64,000 nt of DNA from Curvibacter soli (GTDB lineage Bacteria > Pseudomonadota > Gammaproteobacteria > Burkholderiales > Burkholderiaceae_C): the NCBI RefSeq assembly GCF_029211125.1, contig NZ_JARGEN010000014.1, positions 69,908 to 133,907 on the forward strand, read 5' to 3'. Below the pieces are notes generated by a model. It was not told the origin of the DNA and did no database searches. It worked only from the letters and a program-made list of their open reading frames with translations. Made by a program: the position numbers and the translations under genes. This document shows positions 1 to 10,635 of the stretch, piece by piece. How positions within the stretch are numbered: position 1 is the first letter of the stretch; every line of letters begins with the position of its first letter.

Positions 1-210
1 GAAATCAGGGTGTTCGGGCGAGATACCAAAGGCCTGCGCCAGCATGCCCCGGGCTCCCGCGCCAGCCATGGGGCGGTAATGAGCGATGGGCAGCGAGGGC
101 ATGCCGCGGTCGGTGCGCATCTTGTCGGCAGCAGCGGCAAGGTCGGGCGCGCTGTCGACCAGTGTGCCATCCAGGTCGAACAGCACGGCCCTCACGTCGG
201 GAAACAGCAT
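1..210 (-). CDS. gph: Phosphoglycolate phosphatase, N-terminal part (runs off the window)
   Basis: The first 70 codons are present; the rest lies beyond the left edge. The protein is a HAD-superfamily hydrolase that would dephosphorylate 2-phosphoglycolate. The HAD motif I, DLDGTLVDS, is visible at residues 12-20, with the nucleophile Asp12 and acid/base Asp14. The start ATG at 208-210 lies 5 bases after the ubiG stop, so the two genes look like one leftward transcription unit, as in many beta- and gammaproteobacteria. Family assignment within the HAD phosphatases rests on the short N-terminus and on the ubiG neighbour. Confidence 0.82.
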   Translation of the reverse strand, partial: MLFPDVRAVLFDLDGTLVDSAPDLAAAADKMRTDRGMPSLPIAHYRPMAGAGARGMLAQAFGISPEHPDF

Positions 211-215
211 CCGGA

Positions 216-935
216 TCAGCCTTTTCCCTCAGGACGCTGGGTTGCCAGCAGATAGTTGACGCTGGTATCGCGGCTCAGCCAATACCGCCCCGTCAGCGGG
301 TTGTATTGCAATCCCTGCATGCACCGCACGTCCAGGCCCGCGCTGCGGCAGCATGCGGCCAGTTCATGCGGGCGAATCAGGTTCGCATATTCGTGCGTAC
401 CGCGCGGCAGCATGCCCAGCACATATTCGGCGCCCACGATGGCCAGCAGGAACGATTTGGCGTTGCGGTTGATGGTGGAGAAAAACACCCAGCCACCGGG
501 CTTGACCAGTTGCCTGCACGCATTGACGACCGACGCCGGGTCGGGCACGTGCTCGAGCATCTCCATGCAGGTGACGATATCGAAGTTGGCCGGCTGTTCA
601 GCGGCGATGGCTTCGGCACTGACCTCGCGGTACTGCACGCCCACGGTGCCGGCTTCCAACGCATGCAGTTGCGCCACGCGCAGGGACTTGCCCGCCAGAT
701 CGATGCCCAGCACATCGGCCCCCTTGCGCGCCATGGCGTCGGCCAGGATGCCACCACCGCAGCCGACATCGAGCACGCGCCGGCCCGCCAGCGGGGCGAT
801 GCCGTCGACCCATTCGAGGCGCAGCGGGTTGATCTGGTGCAGCGGGCGGAATTCGCTGTCGGGATCCCACCAACGGTGGGCGAGGCTGGAAAACTTGGCC
901 AGTTCGGCCGGGTCCGCATTCAGGGTTTCGCTCAT
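216..935 (-). CDS. ubiG: Ubiquinone biosynthesis O-methyltransferase UbiG
   Basis: This 239-residue SAM-dependent methyltransferase carries out the two O-methylation steps of ubiquinone biosynthesis. The SAM-binding motif I, VLDVGCGGG, is at residues 54-62, and the UbiG-typical segments FSSLAHRWWDPDSEF near the N-terminus and NRNAKSFLLAIVGAEY further on are present. Length matches the family (about 235-245). It is followed immediately by gph on the same strand. The region upstream (959-1667) is an intron relic, so its promoter either lies in that relic or in the 23 bases between the intron end and the start codon. Confidence 0.95.
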   Translation of the reverse strand: MSETLNADPAELAKFSSLAHRWWDPDSEFRPLHQINPLRLEWVDGIAPLAGRRVLDVGCGGGILADAMARKGADVLGIDLAGKSLRVAQLHALEAGTVGVQYREVSAEAIAAEQPANFDIVTCMEMLEHVPDPASVVNACRQLVKPGGWVFFSTINRNAKSFLLAIVGAEYVLGMLPRGTHEYANLIRPHELAACCRSAGLDVRCMQGLQYNPLTGRYWLSRDTSVNYLLATQRPEGKG

Positions 936-958
936 GCGCCCATTGTGCTTGAAGCCGC

Positions 959-1667
959 ATCGGCATAGGGGGCAGCCTTCATAGGCTGCACCCCTGCCAC
1001 ACCACCCGGCATGCGGGTCCGCACCGGGCGGTTCGAGAGCTTGAGGTCAGAGCAGCCTGGGCACCCCCAGGCAGGTTCTCTCTCGTCAGCGCCGCTTCCA
1101 GCAGGCCACCAGTGCCCGCCATCTGCTTTGCCGACCCCGTGCCCGGGTGTTCACGCGGCGGGCCGCTGGCTTCGTCGCTGACAGGATCACGCGCGGCTTC
1201 ACCGCGCGCTACGCCCGCCCGCCCGCATCGCTGCGGCATCTGACGCATGGCCTTTGACATCACACGTGTCCTCGGTCACTCACTCTCGTTTGGTCCTTCG
1301 TCCTTTTGGTCCTGCCTCAACGGCCCCCGACTCGGGCTACTACGACCTCTGCTGACTTCTCGCTCCGGCAGCAACCGTCAGGCTTTCACCCACAAGGCGA
1401 GATCTCCCCGGGTAAGGACACACTCCTTCGCTGCACAACCGCCGGATCTACGCCACTTCGCCTTGATCACAAGAGCTTCGCGGTTCATGGCCCGCTCGCC
1501 CTGCTCGGCAGCGCCTTCTATCCGGTTCTTGTTCATCGGCTCGCAGCTTCGCTCCACGCTTCCTCCCCACACTCGGTCGCCCTCATGCAGTTGCGCTTCG
1601 CTTCGTTCGCTGTGATCAACTTACGGCGGGACTTGCACCCGCAGGAGTGCGCCCGTGCCGGGCACAC
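959..1667 (-). mobile_element. Group II intron relic (class C-like) behind the ompA terminator
   Basis: Read on the minus strand, the element begins with GTGTG, which fits the group II 5-prime consensus GUGYG, followed by the domain I signature GGGTGCAAGTCCCGCC. It ends with a domain V-like hairpin, in which ACCGCCCGG pairs with CCGGGTGGT and encloses the CGC triad typical of class C, then a domain VI-like stem and the 3-prime end CCTATGCCGAT. It starts 5 bases past the T-run of the ompA terminator, which is the insertion preference known for class C introns. At 709 bases it is much shorter than an intact intron of about 1.9 kb because most of the encoded protein is missing. Boundaries were read by eye from consensus ends. 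Confidence 0.72.
1072..1263 (-). pseudogene. Truncated intron-encoded reverse transcriptase/maturase (N-terminal stub)
   Basis: About 64 codons read MMSKAMRQMPQ... through LLEAALTRENL, which resembles the extreme N-terminus of group II intron-encoded proteins, where a segment of the form LLE..LTRENL precedes the first reverse-transcriptase block. After that segment the frame passes straight into the intron's domain V/VI sequence and stops at 979-981. All reverse-transcriptase, maturase and endonuclease domains are therefore deleted, and the product cannot be active. Assignment rests on remembered family sequence and on position inside the intron. Confidence 0.6.
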
Positions 1668-1671
1668 CATG

Positions 1672-1696
1672 AAAAAAGCCCCGCCAAGCGGGGCTT
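1672..1696 (-). terminator. Rho-independent terminator of ompA
   Basis: On the minus strand AAGCCCCGC and GCGGGGCTT form a perfect 9-bp stem around a TTG loop, followed directly by a run of T residues. It begins 23 bases after the ompA stop codon. The group II intron relic starts just beyond the T-run. Confidence 0.9.
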
Positions 1697-1719
1697 CCTT
1701 GCGAGACGCAAACTGGAGA

Positions 1720-2361
1720 TCAGTTGGAGCGGGTGCCGACCACTTCGATTTCCACGCGGCGGTTCTTGGAGCGGCCCTCGGCGGTCTTGTTGTCGGCGAT
1801 GGGTTGCTTCTCGCCCTTGCCTTCGGTGTAGATGCGGTTCTTTTCGATACCCTTGGACACGAGATACGCCTTCACGGCTTCGGCACGGCGCACCGACAGC
1901 TTCTGGTTGTAGGCGTCGGTACCGATGGAATCGGTGTGACCGACGGCGATGATGACTTCCAGGTTGATGTTCTTCACCTTGCCGACCAGGTCGTCAAGCT
2001 TGGCCTTGCCTTCGGGCTTGAGCACGGACTTGTCGAAGTCGAAGAAGGCGTCGGCAGCGTAGGTCACCTTGCTGGCGGCGGGCGGCTGGGGAGCCGGGAC
2101 GGGAGTCTTGGCGGCGGCGGCAGCAGGAGCCGGGGAGGCGGCGGCAGGAGCGGGAGCGGCTGCAGGAGCCAGTGCGCCATCGCAGCCAGGGGCAGCGGTG
2201 GCGGGCGTCCAGTTGGCATCGCGCCAGCAGTATTCGTTGGTGCCGTTCTTCCAGACGAGTTCGCCGGTACCGTTCTTCCAGTTGTCGATGCTTTGGGCGC
2301 CAGCGGCGGTTGCAAGCGCTGCAGAGGCAAACAACATCGCCACTTTGTTCAGTTTCTTCAT
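1720..2361 (-). CDS. ompA: OmpA-family outer-membrane/peptidoglycan-binding protein
   Basis: This 213-residue precursor starts MKKLNKVAMLFASAALATA, a clear signal peptide ending near AGA-Q. A short Trp-rich segment containing two WKNGT motifs is followed by an Ala/Pro-rich linker (about residues 65-95) and a C-terminal OmpA peptidoglycan-binding domain with FFDFDKSVLKPEGKAKL, GHTDSIGT, LSVRRAEAVKAYL and GRSKNRRVEI. The N-terminal region is too short for an eight-strand barrel, so it is more like the small OmpA-domain proteins common in Burkholderiales. The start at 2361 is chosen for the signal peptide and the GAGGAG ribosome-binding site just upstream. It has its own terminator and diverges from gyrA across a 229-base gap. 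Confidence 0.88.
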   Translation of the reverse strand: MKKLNKVAMLFASAALATAAGAQSIDNWKNGTGELVWKNGTNEYCWRDANWTPATAAPGCDGALAPAAAPAPAAASPAPAAAAAKTPVPAPQPPAASKVTYAADAFFDFDKSVLKPEGKAKLDDLVGKVKNINLEVIIAVGHTDSIGTDAYNQKLSVRRAEAVKAYLVSKGIEKNRIYTEGKGEKQPIADNKTAEGRSKNRRVEIEVVGTRSN

Positions 2362-2590
2362 GGTTCTCCTCTTGGGGAAAAAGCCGCAGCCGCGCTGCGA
2401 ATCAAAGACGTCGTCAGTGACCATCACCAAAAACGTTCCATTGATTGTGCCATACGTAACCGCATAAGCGACTCCTGGAGCGGCGTCATTCCGTAGGACA
2501 AAAGCGCAATCCTCCGAAGATGTTGCTAGTTCGCGACAGGCGCTTCCACTTAAAATCAGAGCCCATTTGCCGCAGAGCTCCCCGCCTTCC

Positions 2591-5227
2591 ATGACCCAGT
2601 TCGCCAAAGAAACCCTGCCCATCAGCCTTGAGGAGGAGATGCGCCGCAGCTACCTCGACTACGCCATGAGCGTGATCGTGGGCCGCGCCCTGCCGGACGC
2701 TCGCGACGGCCTCAAGCCCGTGCACCGGCGCGTACTCTTTGCAATGCACGAGCTGAGCAACGACTGGAATCGCCCCTATAAAAAATCCGCCCGCATCGTG
2801 GGCGACGTAATCGGTAAATACCATCCGCACGGCGACAGCGCCGTTTATGACACGATTGTGCGCATGGCCCAGGATTTTTCCCTGCGCCATATGCTCGTGG
2901 ACGGCCAGGGTAATTTCGGCTCCGTCGATGGCGATAACGCGGCAGCCATGCGTTATACGGAAATCCGACTGGCCAAAATCGCCCACGAAATGCTGGCCGA
3001 TATCGACAAGGAAACCGTCGACTTCGGCCCCAACTACGATGGCAGCGAGAAAGAGCCGCTGGTGCTGCCCAGCCGGCTGCCCAACTTGCTGGTCAACGGC
3101 TCCGCCGGCATCGCGGTGGGCATGGCCACCAACATTCCTCCGCACAACCTGAGCGAGGTCGTGGATGCGTGCCTGCACATGCTCAAGAACCCCGACGCGA
3201 CCATCGACGAGCTGATGGAGATCATCCCGGCGCCCGATTTCCCCACCGCCGGCATCATCTACGGCGTGGGTGGCGTGAAGGAAGGCTACCGCACGGGGCG
3301 CGGCAAGGTGGTGATGCGCGCGAAGGTGCATTTCGAGGACATCGACCGCGGCCAGCGCCAAGCCATCATCGTCGACGAGCTGCCCTACCAGGTCAACAAG
3401 AAGACGCTGCAGGAGCGCATGGCCGAACTGGTGCACGAGAAGAAGCTCGAAGGCATCAGCCACATCCAGGACGAATCCGACAAGTCAGGCATGCGTCTGG
3501 TCATCGAGCTCAAGCGCGGCGAAGTGCCCGAGGTGGTGCTCAACAACCTCTACAAGCAGACCCAGCTTCAGGACACTTTCGGCATCAACATGGTGGCGCT
3601 GGTGAACGGCCAGCCACGCCTGTGCAACCTGAAGGACCTGGTGTGGGTTTTCCTGCAACACCGGCGCGAGGTGGTGACCCGCCGCACGGTGTTCGAGCTG
3701 CGCAAGGCGCGCGACCGCGGCCACGTGCTCGAAGGGCTGGCGGTGGCGCTGGCCAACATCGACGAGTTCATCCGCATCATCCGCGAATCGCCCACGCCGC
3801 CGGTGGCCAAGGCCGAGCTGATGGCCCGCGCGTGGGACAGCACCCTGGTGCGCGAGATGCTCACCCGCACCCGCACCGACGGCGGCGTGGTCAACGCCGA
3901 CGACTACCGCCCAGAGGGCCTGGACATCGCCTACGGCATGGGCCGCGATGGCCTGTACCGCCTGTCAGACACGCAGGCGCAGGAAATCCTGCAGATGCGC
4001 CTGCAGCGCCTCACGGGACTGGAGCAGGACAAAATCGTGGCCGAATACAAGGAGGTGATGGCCGAGATCGAAGACCTGCTCGACATCCTCGCCCGGCCCG
4101 AGCGCGTCTCGCTCATCATCGGCGACGAGCTCACCACGCTCAAGAACGAATTCGGCCAGACCAAGGTCGGCGCACGGCGCAGCGAGATCGAGCACAGCGC
4201 GCAAGACCTCTCCACCGAAGACCTCATCGCGCCCACCGACATGGTGGTCACGCTCAGCCACAGCGGCTACATCAAGAGCCAGCCGCTCAGCGAATACCGG
4301 GCGCAAAAGCGCGGCGGGCGCGGCAAGCAGGCCACGGCCACGAAGGAAGACGACTGGATTGACCAGCTCTTCATCGCCAACACGCATGACTACATCCTGT
4401 GCTTCTCCAACCGGGGGCGACTCTACTGGCTCAAGGTGTGGGAGGTGCCGGCGGGCTCGCGCGGCTCGCGCGGGCGGCCCATCGTCAACATGTTCCCGCT
4501 GCAGGAAGGCGAAAAGATCAACGTGGTGCTGGCGCTCACCGGCGAGTTCCGCAGTTTCCCCGCCGACCACTACGTCTTCATGGCCACCAGCATGGGCACG
4601 GTGAAGAAGACCGCGCTCGACGAGTTCAACAACCCGCGCAAGGCCGGCATCATTGCAGTGAACCTCGACGAAGGCGATTACCTCATCGGCGCCGCGCTCA
4701 CCGACGGCAAGCACGACGTGATGCTGTTCTCCGACGGCGGCAAGGCCGTGCGCTTCGACGAGAACGACGTGCGCCCGCTGGGCCGCAACGCCCGCGGCGT
4801 ACGCGGCATGACGCTGGAAGACGGCCAGGGCGTGATCGCCATGCTGGTGGCCGAGGACGAAACCCAGGCCGTGCTGACTGCCACGCAGAACGGCTACGGC
4901 AAGCGCACCCCGATCGGCGAATACACCCGCCACGGGCGCGGCACCAAGGGGATGATCGCCATCCAGCAGAGCGAGCGCAACGGCAAGGTCGTGGCCGCCA
5001 CGCTGGTGCGCACGGACGACGAGATCATGCTCATCACCGACACCGGCGTGCTGGTACGCACCCGCGTGGCCGAAATCCGCGAACTCGGCCGTGCCACGCA
5101 GGGCGTGACGCTGATCGCGCTGGACGACGGCGCCAAGCTGAGTGGCCTGCAGCGCATCGTGGAGAACGACGCCCACGTGGCTGGCAACGACGCCGAGGGC
5201 GACGATGCGCCCACGGATGCCGCCTGA
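2591..5227 (+). CDS. gyrA: DNA gyrase subunit A
   Basis: The 878-residue subunit introduces negative supercoils together with GyrB. The catalytic tyrosine is Tyr122 in AAAMRYTE. The quinolone-resistance region reads [12 protein letters not shown], with Ser83 and Asp87, the wild-type quinolone-sensitive residues in E. coli numbering. The C-terminal beta-pinwheel includes the GyrA box-like segment QKRGGRGKQ near residue 580. The start ATG at 2591 follows the ompA-gyrA divergent gap; an upstream in-frame ATG at 2567 would add eight residues that the family lacks. It leads a rightward run with serC, pheA, tyrA and aroA-cmk, a standard Comamonadaceae arrangement. Confidence 0.97.
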   Translation: MTQFAKETLPISLEEEMRRSYLDYAMSVIVGRALPDARDGLKPVHRRVLFAMHELSNDWNRPYKKSARIVGDVIGKYHPHGDSAVYDTIVRMAQDFSLRHMLVDGQGNFGSVDGDNAAAMRYTEIRLAKIAHEMLADIDKETVDFGPNYDGSEKEPLVLPSRLPNLLVNGSAGIAVGMATNIPPHNLSEVVDACLHMLKNPDATIDELMEIIPAPDFPTAGIIYGVGGVKEGYRTGRGKVVMRAKVHFEDIDRGQRQAIIVDELPYQVNKKTLQERMAELVHEKKLEGISHIQDESDKSGMRLVIELKRGEVPEVVLNNLYKQTQLQDTFGINMVALVNGQPRLCNLKDLVWVFLQHRREVVTRRTVFELRKARDRGHVLEGLAVALANIDEFIRIIRESPTPPVAKAELMARAWDSTLVREMLTRTRTDGGVVNADDYRPEGLDIAYGMGRDGLYRLSDTQAQEILQMRLQRLTGLEQDKIVAEYKEVMAEIEDLLDILARPERVSLIIGDELTTLKNEFGQTKVGARRSEIEHSAQDLSTEDLIAPTDMVVTLSHSGYIKSQPLSEYRAQKRGGRGKQATATKEDDWIDQLFIANTHDYILCFSNRGRLYWLKVWEVPAGSRGSRGRPIVNMFPLQEGEKINVVLALTGEFRSFPADHYVFMATSMGTVKKTALDEFNNPRKAGIIAVNLDEGDYLIGAALTDGKHDVMLFSDGGKAVRFDENDVRPLGRNARGVRGMTLEDGQGVIAMLVAEDETQAVLTATQNGYGKRTPIGEYTRHGRGTKGMIAIQQSERNGKVVAATLVRTDDEIMLITDTGVLVRTRVAEIRELGRATQGVTLIALDDGAKLSGLQRIVENDAHVAGNDAEGDDAPTDAA

Positions 5228-5240
5228 GCGCCAGACGCTA

Positions 5241-5290
5241 CATTTTTGATAGCTGCCAGCGCAGGTTATTCCTGCGCTAGGGCCCATTTT
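5241..5290 (+). repeat. Interspersed hairpin repeat, family GATAGCTGCCAGCGC, copy A
   Basis: The sequence TTTTGATAGCTGCCAGCGC is followed by an 8-bp hairpin (AGCGCAGG, loop TTATT, CCTGCGCT at 5258-5278) in the gap between gyrA and serC. Related copies lie at 48319-48420 and 49980-50023 in this window. I recognise the pattern as a dispersed intergenic repeat of Comamonadaceae genomes. No T-run follows the hairpin, so it is not a classical terminator. Confidence 0.65.
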
Positions 5291-5303
5291 CACCGATATT
5301 TTC

Positions 5304-6410
5304 ATGCACCGCCCATACAACTTCTCCGCCGGCCCTGCCGCCATTCCCGAGGAAGTACTGCGCCAGGCCGCCGCCGAAATGCTCGACTGGCATGGCAGCG
5401 GCATGGGCGTGATGGAAATGAGCCACCGCGGCCGCGAATTCATCTCCATCTACGAACAGGCCGAAGCCGATCTGCGCGAACTCCTGGCCGTGCCGCCGCA
5501 ATTCAAGATCCTGTTCATGCAGGGCGGCGGCCTGGCCGAGAACGCCATCGTGCCGCTGAACCTCTCGCGCGGCGGCGCCTTGGACTTCGTGGTCACCGGC
5601 GGCTGGAGCCAGAAATCGCAGCAGGAGGCGCGCAAGTACGCCAGCGTGCGCATCGCCGCCTCGGGCGAAGCCAGCGGCTTCACCACCCTGCCCGATCCGG
5701 CCACTTGGCAGCTCGACCCGCAGGCCGCCTACGTGCACGCCTGCACCAACGAAACCATCCATGGCGTGGAGTTCCAGCGCCTGCCCGACCTCAAGGCCCT
5801 GGGCAGCGACGCGCCGCTGGTGATCGACTTCTCGTCGCACGTGGCCTCGCGCCCCGTGGACTGGTCGCGCGTGGGCCTGGCCTTCGCCGGCGCGCAGAAG
5901 AACCTGGGGCCCGCCGGCCTCACGCTGGTGGTGGTGCGCGAAGACCTGCTCGGCCATGCCCTGCCCGCCTGCCCCAGCGCGTTCGACTACAAGACGGTGG
6001 CCGACAACCAGTCGATGTACAACACGCCGCCCACCTATGCGATCTACATCGCCGGGCTGGTGTTCCAGTGGCTCAAGCGCCAGACCGACGGCGCGCTGGC
6101 CGGCATAGCCGCCATGGAGGCGCGCAACATCGCCAAGGCCAAGCTGCTGTACGGCTTCATCGACGGCTCGCAGCTCTATGTGAACAAGGTCGCCCCGGAC
6201 TGCCGCTCGCGCATGAACGTGCCGTTCTTCCTGCGCGACGAGAGCCGCAACGACGCCTTCCTGGCCGGCGCCAAGGCGCGCGGCCTGCTGCAGCTCAAGG
6301 GCCACAAGTCGGTGGGCGGCATGCGCGCCTCGATCTACAACGCCTTGCCATTGGCGGGCGTGCAGGCGCTGGTGGACTACATGCGAGAATTCGAGCAGCA
6401 CCATGCCTGA
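5304..6410 (+). CDS. serC: Phosphoserine aminotransferase
   Basis: This 368-residue PLP enzyme transaminates 3-phosphohydroxypyruvate to phosphoserine for serine synthesis; it also acts on the vitamin B6 precursor in related bacteria. The N-terminus [12 protein letters not shown] is typical, and the PLP-binding lysine is Lys199 in [12 protein letters not shown]. The gene overlaps pheA by 8 bases, which suggests translational coupling with the aromatic amino-acid genes, as in the serC-pheA-aroA group of other Burkholderiales. I see no strong ribosome-binding site before the ATG, and the preceding gap is mostly repeat copy A. Confidence 0.96.
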   Translation: MHRPYNFSAGPAAIPEEVLRQAAAEMLDWHGSGMGVMEMSHRGREFISIYEQAEADLRELLAVPPQFKILFMQGGGLAENAIVPLNLSRGGALDFVVTGGWSQKSQQEARKYASVRIAASGEASGFTTLPDPATWQLDPQAAYVHACTNETIHGVEFQRLPDLKALGSDAPLVIDFSSHVASRPVDWSRVGLAFAGAQKNLGPAGLTLVVVREDLLGHALPACPSAFDYKTVADNQSMYNTPPTYAIYIAGLVFQWLKRQTDGALAGIAAMEARNIAKAKLLYGFIDGSQLYVNKVAPDCRSRMNVPFFLRDESRNDAFLAGAKARGLLQLKGHKSVGGMRASIYNALPLAGVQALVDYMREFEQHHA

Positions 6411-7515
6411 GACGTCCCCCGCCGCTCCCTCCACTTCCCCCGCACTGGCCGAACTGCGCGTACAGATCGATTCGCTCGACCGGCAACTGCTGGATCTGCT
6501 CAACCAGCGCGCCCATGTGGCCGAGCAGGTGGGCGAGCTCAAGCGCCACGAGGGCACGCCCTTCTTCCGCCCCGACCGCGTGGCCCAGGTCATCGCCAGG
6601 ATGCAGGCCGCCAACCCCGGGCCGCTGAAGGACCTGCACATCGCCGCCATCTGGCGCGAGATCATGTCCTCCTGCCTGGCGCTCGAATCGCCCCAGCGCG
6701 TGGCCGTGCTGGGCCCGGCGGGTACCTTCTGCGAGCAGGCCGCGATCGAATACTTCGGCGGCGCTGCCGACCTGATCTACTGCGCCAGCTTCGACGAGGT
6801 GTTCCACGCCACCGCCAGCGGCAGCGCCCAGTACGGCGTGGTGGGCGTGGAGAACATGACCGAGGGCGTGGTCACGCGCTCGCTCGACCTGTTCCTGCAT
6901 TCGCCCACGCACGTGGTCGGCGAGGTCAGCCTGCTGATCCGCCACAACCTGCTGCGCCAGGTCAACGCGCTCGACGGCATCGAGGCCGTGCTGGCCCATC
7001 CGCAGGCGCTGGCGCAATGCCAGAACTGGCTGGCCAAGAACCTGCCGCACGCCGAGCGCCGCGCCGTCGCCAGCAATGCGGAGGGCGCGCGCCTGGCCGC
7101 CACCAATCCGGCCTGGGCCGGCCTGGCCAGCGAGCGCGCGGCCACCCAGTTCGGCCTGCACATCGTCGCCCACGCGATCCAGGACGAGGCATACAACCGC
7201 ACGCGCTTCGCCGTCATCTGCCTGCCGCAGACGCTCGACACGCCGCCGCCCTCCGGCCACGACTGCACCAGCCTGATCGTCTCGGTCCCCAACCAGCCCG
7301 GCGCGGTGCACGACCTGCTGGTGCCGCTCAAGGCCAACGGCGTGTCGATGACGCGCTTCGAGTCGCGACCCGCACGCACCGGCCAGTGGGAGTACTACTT
7401 CTACATCGACATCGACGGCCATCCGGCCCAGCCCCACGTGGCCAAGGCGCTGACCGAACTGCGCGCCCTGTGCGCCTTCTACAAGGTGCTGGGTACCTAC
7501 CCGGTAGGCAAATAG
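6403..7515 (+). CDS. pheA: Bifunctional chorismate mutase/prephenate dehydratase (P-protein)
   Basis: The 370-residue P-protein converts chorismate to prephenate and on to phenylpyruvate, the committed route to phenylalanine. An AroQ-type chorismate mutase domain covers about residues 14-95 ([16 protein letters not shown]). Prephenate dehydratase starts near 100 ([11 protein letters not shown]) and includes the catalytic TRF at 267-269. A C-terminal ACT regulatory domain (about 288-368) contains the ESRP motif at 320-323 used for phenylalanine feedback. It overlaps serC and lies one base before tyrA, so prephenate use for Phe and Tyr is co-transcribed. Confidence 0.96.
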   Translation: MPETSPAAPSTSPALAELRVQIDSLDRQLLDLLNQRAHVAEQVGELKRHEGTPFFRPDRVAQVIARMQAANPGPLKDLHIAAIWREIMSSCLALESPQRVAVLGPAGTFCEQAAIEYFGGAADLIYCASFDEVFHATASGSAQYGVVGVENMTEGVVTRSLDLFLHSPTHVVGEVSLLIRHNLLRQVNALDGIEAVLAHPQALAQCQNWLAKNLPHAERRAVASNAEGARLAATNPAWAGLASERAATQFGLHIVAHAIQDEAYNRTRFAVICLPQTLDTPPPSGHDCTSLIVSVPNQPGAVHDLLVPLKANGVSMTRFESRPARTGQWEYYFYIDIDGHPAQPHVAKALTELRALCAFYKVLGTYPVGK

Positions 7516-7516
7516 C

Positions 7517-8434
7517 ATGTTCGAGCAGTTGGGCCTGATCGGCTGCGGCCTCATGGGCGGCTCGTTCGCGCTGGCGCTCAAGAAGGCCGGGCTGGTCAAG
7601 CGCGTGGTGGGCTACAGCAAGTCGCCCTCCACCACCGACCGCGCGCGCCAGCTCGGCGTGATCGACGTGGAGGCGCCCTCGGCGCTGCTGGCCGTGGCCG
7701 GGGCCGACATCGTGCTCGTGGCCGTGCCCGTGGCGGCTACGGAAGCCACGCTCAAGTCCATCAAGCACCTGGTCACGCCGCAGATGCTGGTGATGGACGT
7801 GGGCTCCACCAAGGCCGACGTGGCCGCCGCCGCGCTGCGCGCGCTGCGCGACCAGGCCGGATCCTTCGTGCCGGCCCACCCCATCGCGGGCAAGGAAAAG
7901 TCGGGCGTGGAGCATGCCGACGCCGACCTTTTCACCGGCAAGCAGATCGTGCTCACGCCCACGCAGCAGACGACACAAGCCAAGCTGCAGCAGGCGCGCG
8001 AAGTATGGACCGCCCTCGGCGCGCGCGTCATCAGCATGCCGCCCGAGGCGCACGACGCCGCTTTCGCTGCGGTCAGCCACCTGCCCCACCTGCTGGCCTT
8101 CGCCCTGCTCTACAGCATCGCGGGCCAGTCCTACGGGCAGGACTACCTGTCGCTCGCGGGCCCGGGCTTCCGCGACTTCTCGCGCATCGCCGCCAGCGAG
8201 CCGCAGATGTGGCGCGACATCTTCTTGGCCAACCAGGACGAACTGCTGGAGCAGTCCAAGCGCTTCCAGCAGGCGCTCTACGCATTCGAGAAAGCCGTCA
8301 AGCGCGGCGATGCCCAGGCGCTCGAAGGCATGATCGCCCTGGCCAGCGAGACCCGTGCGCAATGGCGCATGGGCGCCTGGCCCGCGCTGCAGACAAGCGC
8401 GGGCCAGGCGCCCTCCGCCCCCCCGCAGCCGTAG
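7517..8434 (+). CDS. tyrA: Prephenate dehydrogenase
   Basis: The 305-residue enzyme oxidatively decarboxylates prephenate to 4-hydroxyphenylpyruvate for tyrosine. An N-terminal Rossmann fold opens with GLIGCGLMGGSFA (residues 6-18). The conserved segments HPIAGKEKSGVEHADADLF and FAAVSHLPHLLAFAL are present. There is no fused chorismate mutase or C-terminal ACT domain, so this is the short monofunctional form. Its stop TAG abuts the ATG of aroA-cmk directly, a tight operon junction. Confidence 0.94.
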   Translation: MFEQLGLIGCGLMGGSFALALKKAGLVKRVVGYSKSPSTTDRARQLGVIDVEAPSALLAVAGADIVLVAVPVAATEATLKSIKHLVTPQMLVMDVGSTKADVAAAALRALRDQAGSFVPAHPIAGKEKSGVEHADADLFTGKQIVLTPTQQTTQAKLQQAREVWTALGARVISMPPEAHDAAFAAVSHLPHLLAFALLYSIAGQSYGQDYLSLAGPGFRDFSRIAASEPQMWRDIFLANQDELLEQSKRFQQALYAFEKAVKRGDAQALEGMIALASETRAQWRMGAWPALQTSAGQAPSAPPQP

Positions 8435-10444
8435 ATGTTCACCACCACATTTCTGGACATTCCCCCGCTGGCGGGCGCCGACGGCAGCGTGACCCTGCCC
8501 GGCTCCAAGAGCATTTCCAACCGCGTCCTGCTGCTGGCCGCGCTGTGCGAAGGCCAGACCTCCGTGCACGACCTGCTCGACTCCGACGACACCCGCGTCA
8601 TGCTCGAAGCCCTGCGCCAGCTCGGCTGCGGCGTGGAACAGGCCGAAGGTGGCCCGCTGCGCATCACCGGCCTGGGCGGCCAGCCGCCAGCCACGGCGGC
8701 GCGGCTGTTCCTGGGCAACGCCGGGACGGCCATGCGCCCGCTGACAGCGGCGCTGGCGGTACTGGGTGGCGACTTCGAACTCTCGGGCGTGGCGCGCATG
8801 CACGAGCGCCCCATCGGCGACCTGGTGGACGCACTGCGCCAACTGGGCTGCCGCATCGACTACCGGGGCAACCCCGGCTACCCGCCGCTGGCCATCGGGC
8901 AGCCCGCGCTCCGGCTCGATGCGCCGATTGCCGTGCGCGGCGACGTGTCGAGCCAGTTTCTCACTGCGCTGCTGATGGCGCTGCCGCTGGTCGCACGGCG
9001 CGACATCGTGATCGACGTGGTGGGCGAGCTGATCTCCAAGCCCTATATCGAGATCACACTGCAGTTGCTGGCGCGCTTCGGCGTGGTCGTGCAACGCGAG
9101 GGATGGAGCCGCTTCACGGTTCCGGCAGGCAGCCGCTACCGTTCGCCCGGCAGCATCCACGTCGAGGCGGACGCCTCATCTGCTAGCTATTTCATAGCGC
9201 TTGGCGCAATATCCACGGGCGATGCAGGCCAGAATGGCATCAAGATTCTGGGCGTAGGCGCGGACTCGATTCAGGGTGACATCCGTTTCGTCGAAGCCGC
9301 CCGTGCCATGGGCGCGCAGATCGACAGCGGCCCCAACTGGCTGCATGTGCGGCGCGGCGCCTGGCCGCTCCAGGCCATCGACCTCGACTGCAACCACATT
9401 CCCGACGCGGCCATGACGCTGGCCGTGATGGCGCTCTATGCCGACGCTCCCAGCACACTGCGCAACATCGCGAGCTGGCGCGTGAAGGAGACCGACCGCA
9501 TTGCCGCCATGGCCACCGAGGCGCGCAAGCTCGGCGCCACCGTGGAGGAGGGCCTGGACTGGCTGCGCATCCATCCCCTGCCCGCTGGCCACTGGCGCGC
9601 GGCGGCCATCCATACCTACGACGACCACCGCGTGGCGATGTGCTTCTCGCTCGCGGCCTTCAATCCCGACGCGCGGCCCGTGCGCATCCTCGACCCGCAG
9701 TGCGTGGCCAAGACCTTCCCCGACTATTTCGAGACGCTGTTTGCGGTCGCGCAGACGCCCGTGGAGCGCATCCCCGTGCTTTGCATCGACGGGCCCACTG
9801 CCTCGGGCAAGGGCACGGTGGCGGCGAAAGTCGCGCAGCGCCTGGGCTACCACTTCCTTGACTCGGGCGCCATGTACCGCATCACCGCGCTGGCGGCAAC
9901 ACGCGCGGGCCTGGCGATCGACGCGGCGCACGAAGAGCGCATCGCCGCCCTGGCGCGGCAACTGCCCGTGCGCTTTCGCGCCGGTCGCATCCTGCTCGCC
10001 GGCGAGGACGTGAGCGAGGCCATCCGCACCGAGGAGGCCGGCATGAACGCCTCGCGCGTCTCGGCCCTGCCCGCCGTGCGCGCCGCGCTGGTGGCGCTGC
10101 AGCTGGGTTTTCGCGGCCTGCCGGGGCTGGTCGCCGACGGGCGCGACATGGGCACCGTGATCTTCCCCAGCGCCCCGCTCAAGGTGTATCTGACGGCCAG
10201 CGCCGCATGCCGCGCCGAACGCCGCTATAAGCAGTTGATTTCAAAGGGGATTTCAGCTAACATCGACGACCTTCGCGCTGACTTGGAGGCGCGCGACGCA
10301 CGGGACTCGTCCCGGCCCGTCGCGCCGCTCAGGCCGGCGCAAGACGCCCTGCTGCTCGACAGCTCCGCACTGACGATCGAACAAGCCGTCAGCCAGGTGC
10401 TGCAGTGGTGGCAGGAAAGGCAGCCTTTCCCCCGCGCGGACTAG
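8435..10444 (+). CDS. aroA: AroA-Cmk fusion: EPSP synthase joined to cytidylate kinase
   Basis: This 669-residue protein joins two enzymes. Residues 1 to about 440 are 5-enolpyruvylshikimate-3-phosphate synthase, with [10 protein letters not shown] at 21-30, GNAGTAMRP at 94-102 and [11 protein letters not shown] at 124-134, the class I form. From about residue 447 a cytidylate kinase follows, with the P-loop GPTASGKGT at 453-461, LDSGAMYR and [10 protein letters not shown]. The linker TPVERIP is only a few residues long. The same fusion occurs in other Burkholderiales, so it is lineage-typical and not an assembly error. The kinase half keeps its usual neighbour rpsA downstream. Confidence 0.95.
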   Translation: MFTTTFLDIPPLAGADGSVTLPGSKSISNRVLLLAALCEGQTSVHDLLDSDDTRVMLEALRQLGCGVEQAEGGPLRITGLGGQPPATAARLFLGNAGTAMRPLTAALAVLGGDFELSGVARMHERPIGDLVDALRQLGCRIDYRGNPGYPPLAIGQPALRLDAPIAVRGDVSSQFLTALLMALPLVARRDIVIDVVGELISKPYIEITLQLLARFGVVVQREGWSRFTVPAGSRYRSPGSIHVEADASSASYFIALGAISTGDAGQNGIKILGVGADSIQGDIRFVEAARAMGAQIDSGPNWLHVRRGAWPLQAIDLDCNHIPDAAMTLAVMALYADAPSTLRNIASWRVKETDRIAAMATEARKLGATVEEGLDWLRIHPLPAGHWRAAAIHTYDDHRVAMCFSLAAFNPDARPVRILDPQCVAKTFPDYFETLFAVAQTPVERIPVLCIDGPTASGKGTVAAKVAQRLGYHFLDSGAMYRITALAATRAGLAIDAAHEERIAALARQLPVRFRAGRILLAGEDVSEAIRTEEAGMNASRVSALPAVRAALVALQLGFRGLPGLVADGRDMGTVIFPSAPLKVYLTASAACRAERRYKQLISKGISANIDDLRADLEARDARDSSRPVAPLRPAQDALLLDSSALTIEQAVSQVLQWWQERQPFPRAD

Positions 10445-10635
10445 AACCCGCGCAGTGCAGGCTGCCGCCCAGGCCCACGCCGCTCCCGCCGCGCAACATG
10501 CGCACCGGCAGCGTGGTTGTTCAAAGAACCGCGGTGTAAACCGCAATACCACCACCGTCCCGGACTTTTAAAAACGGCCGCGCCACGCAATCCCGCTTTT
10601 TGCGGCTGGAAACCCGCGACGGAACAGGAAAATAC

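Noticed and set aside
1247-2496. Open frames on the plus strand across the intron relic and ompA
   Set aside because: The first is intron-derived sequence that is often annotated as small hypothetical proteins, the second is antisense to ompA. Neither has support.
9176-9206. Repeat-like sequence GCTAGCTATTTCATAGCGCT inside aroA
   Set aside because: It resembles the GATAGC repeat family but encodes a normal EPSP synthase segment ([11 protein letters not shown]). The similarity is probably chance.
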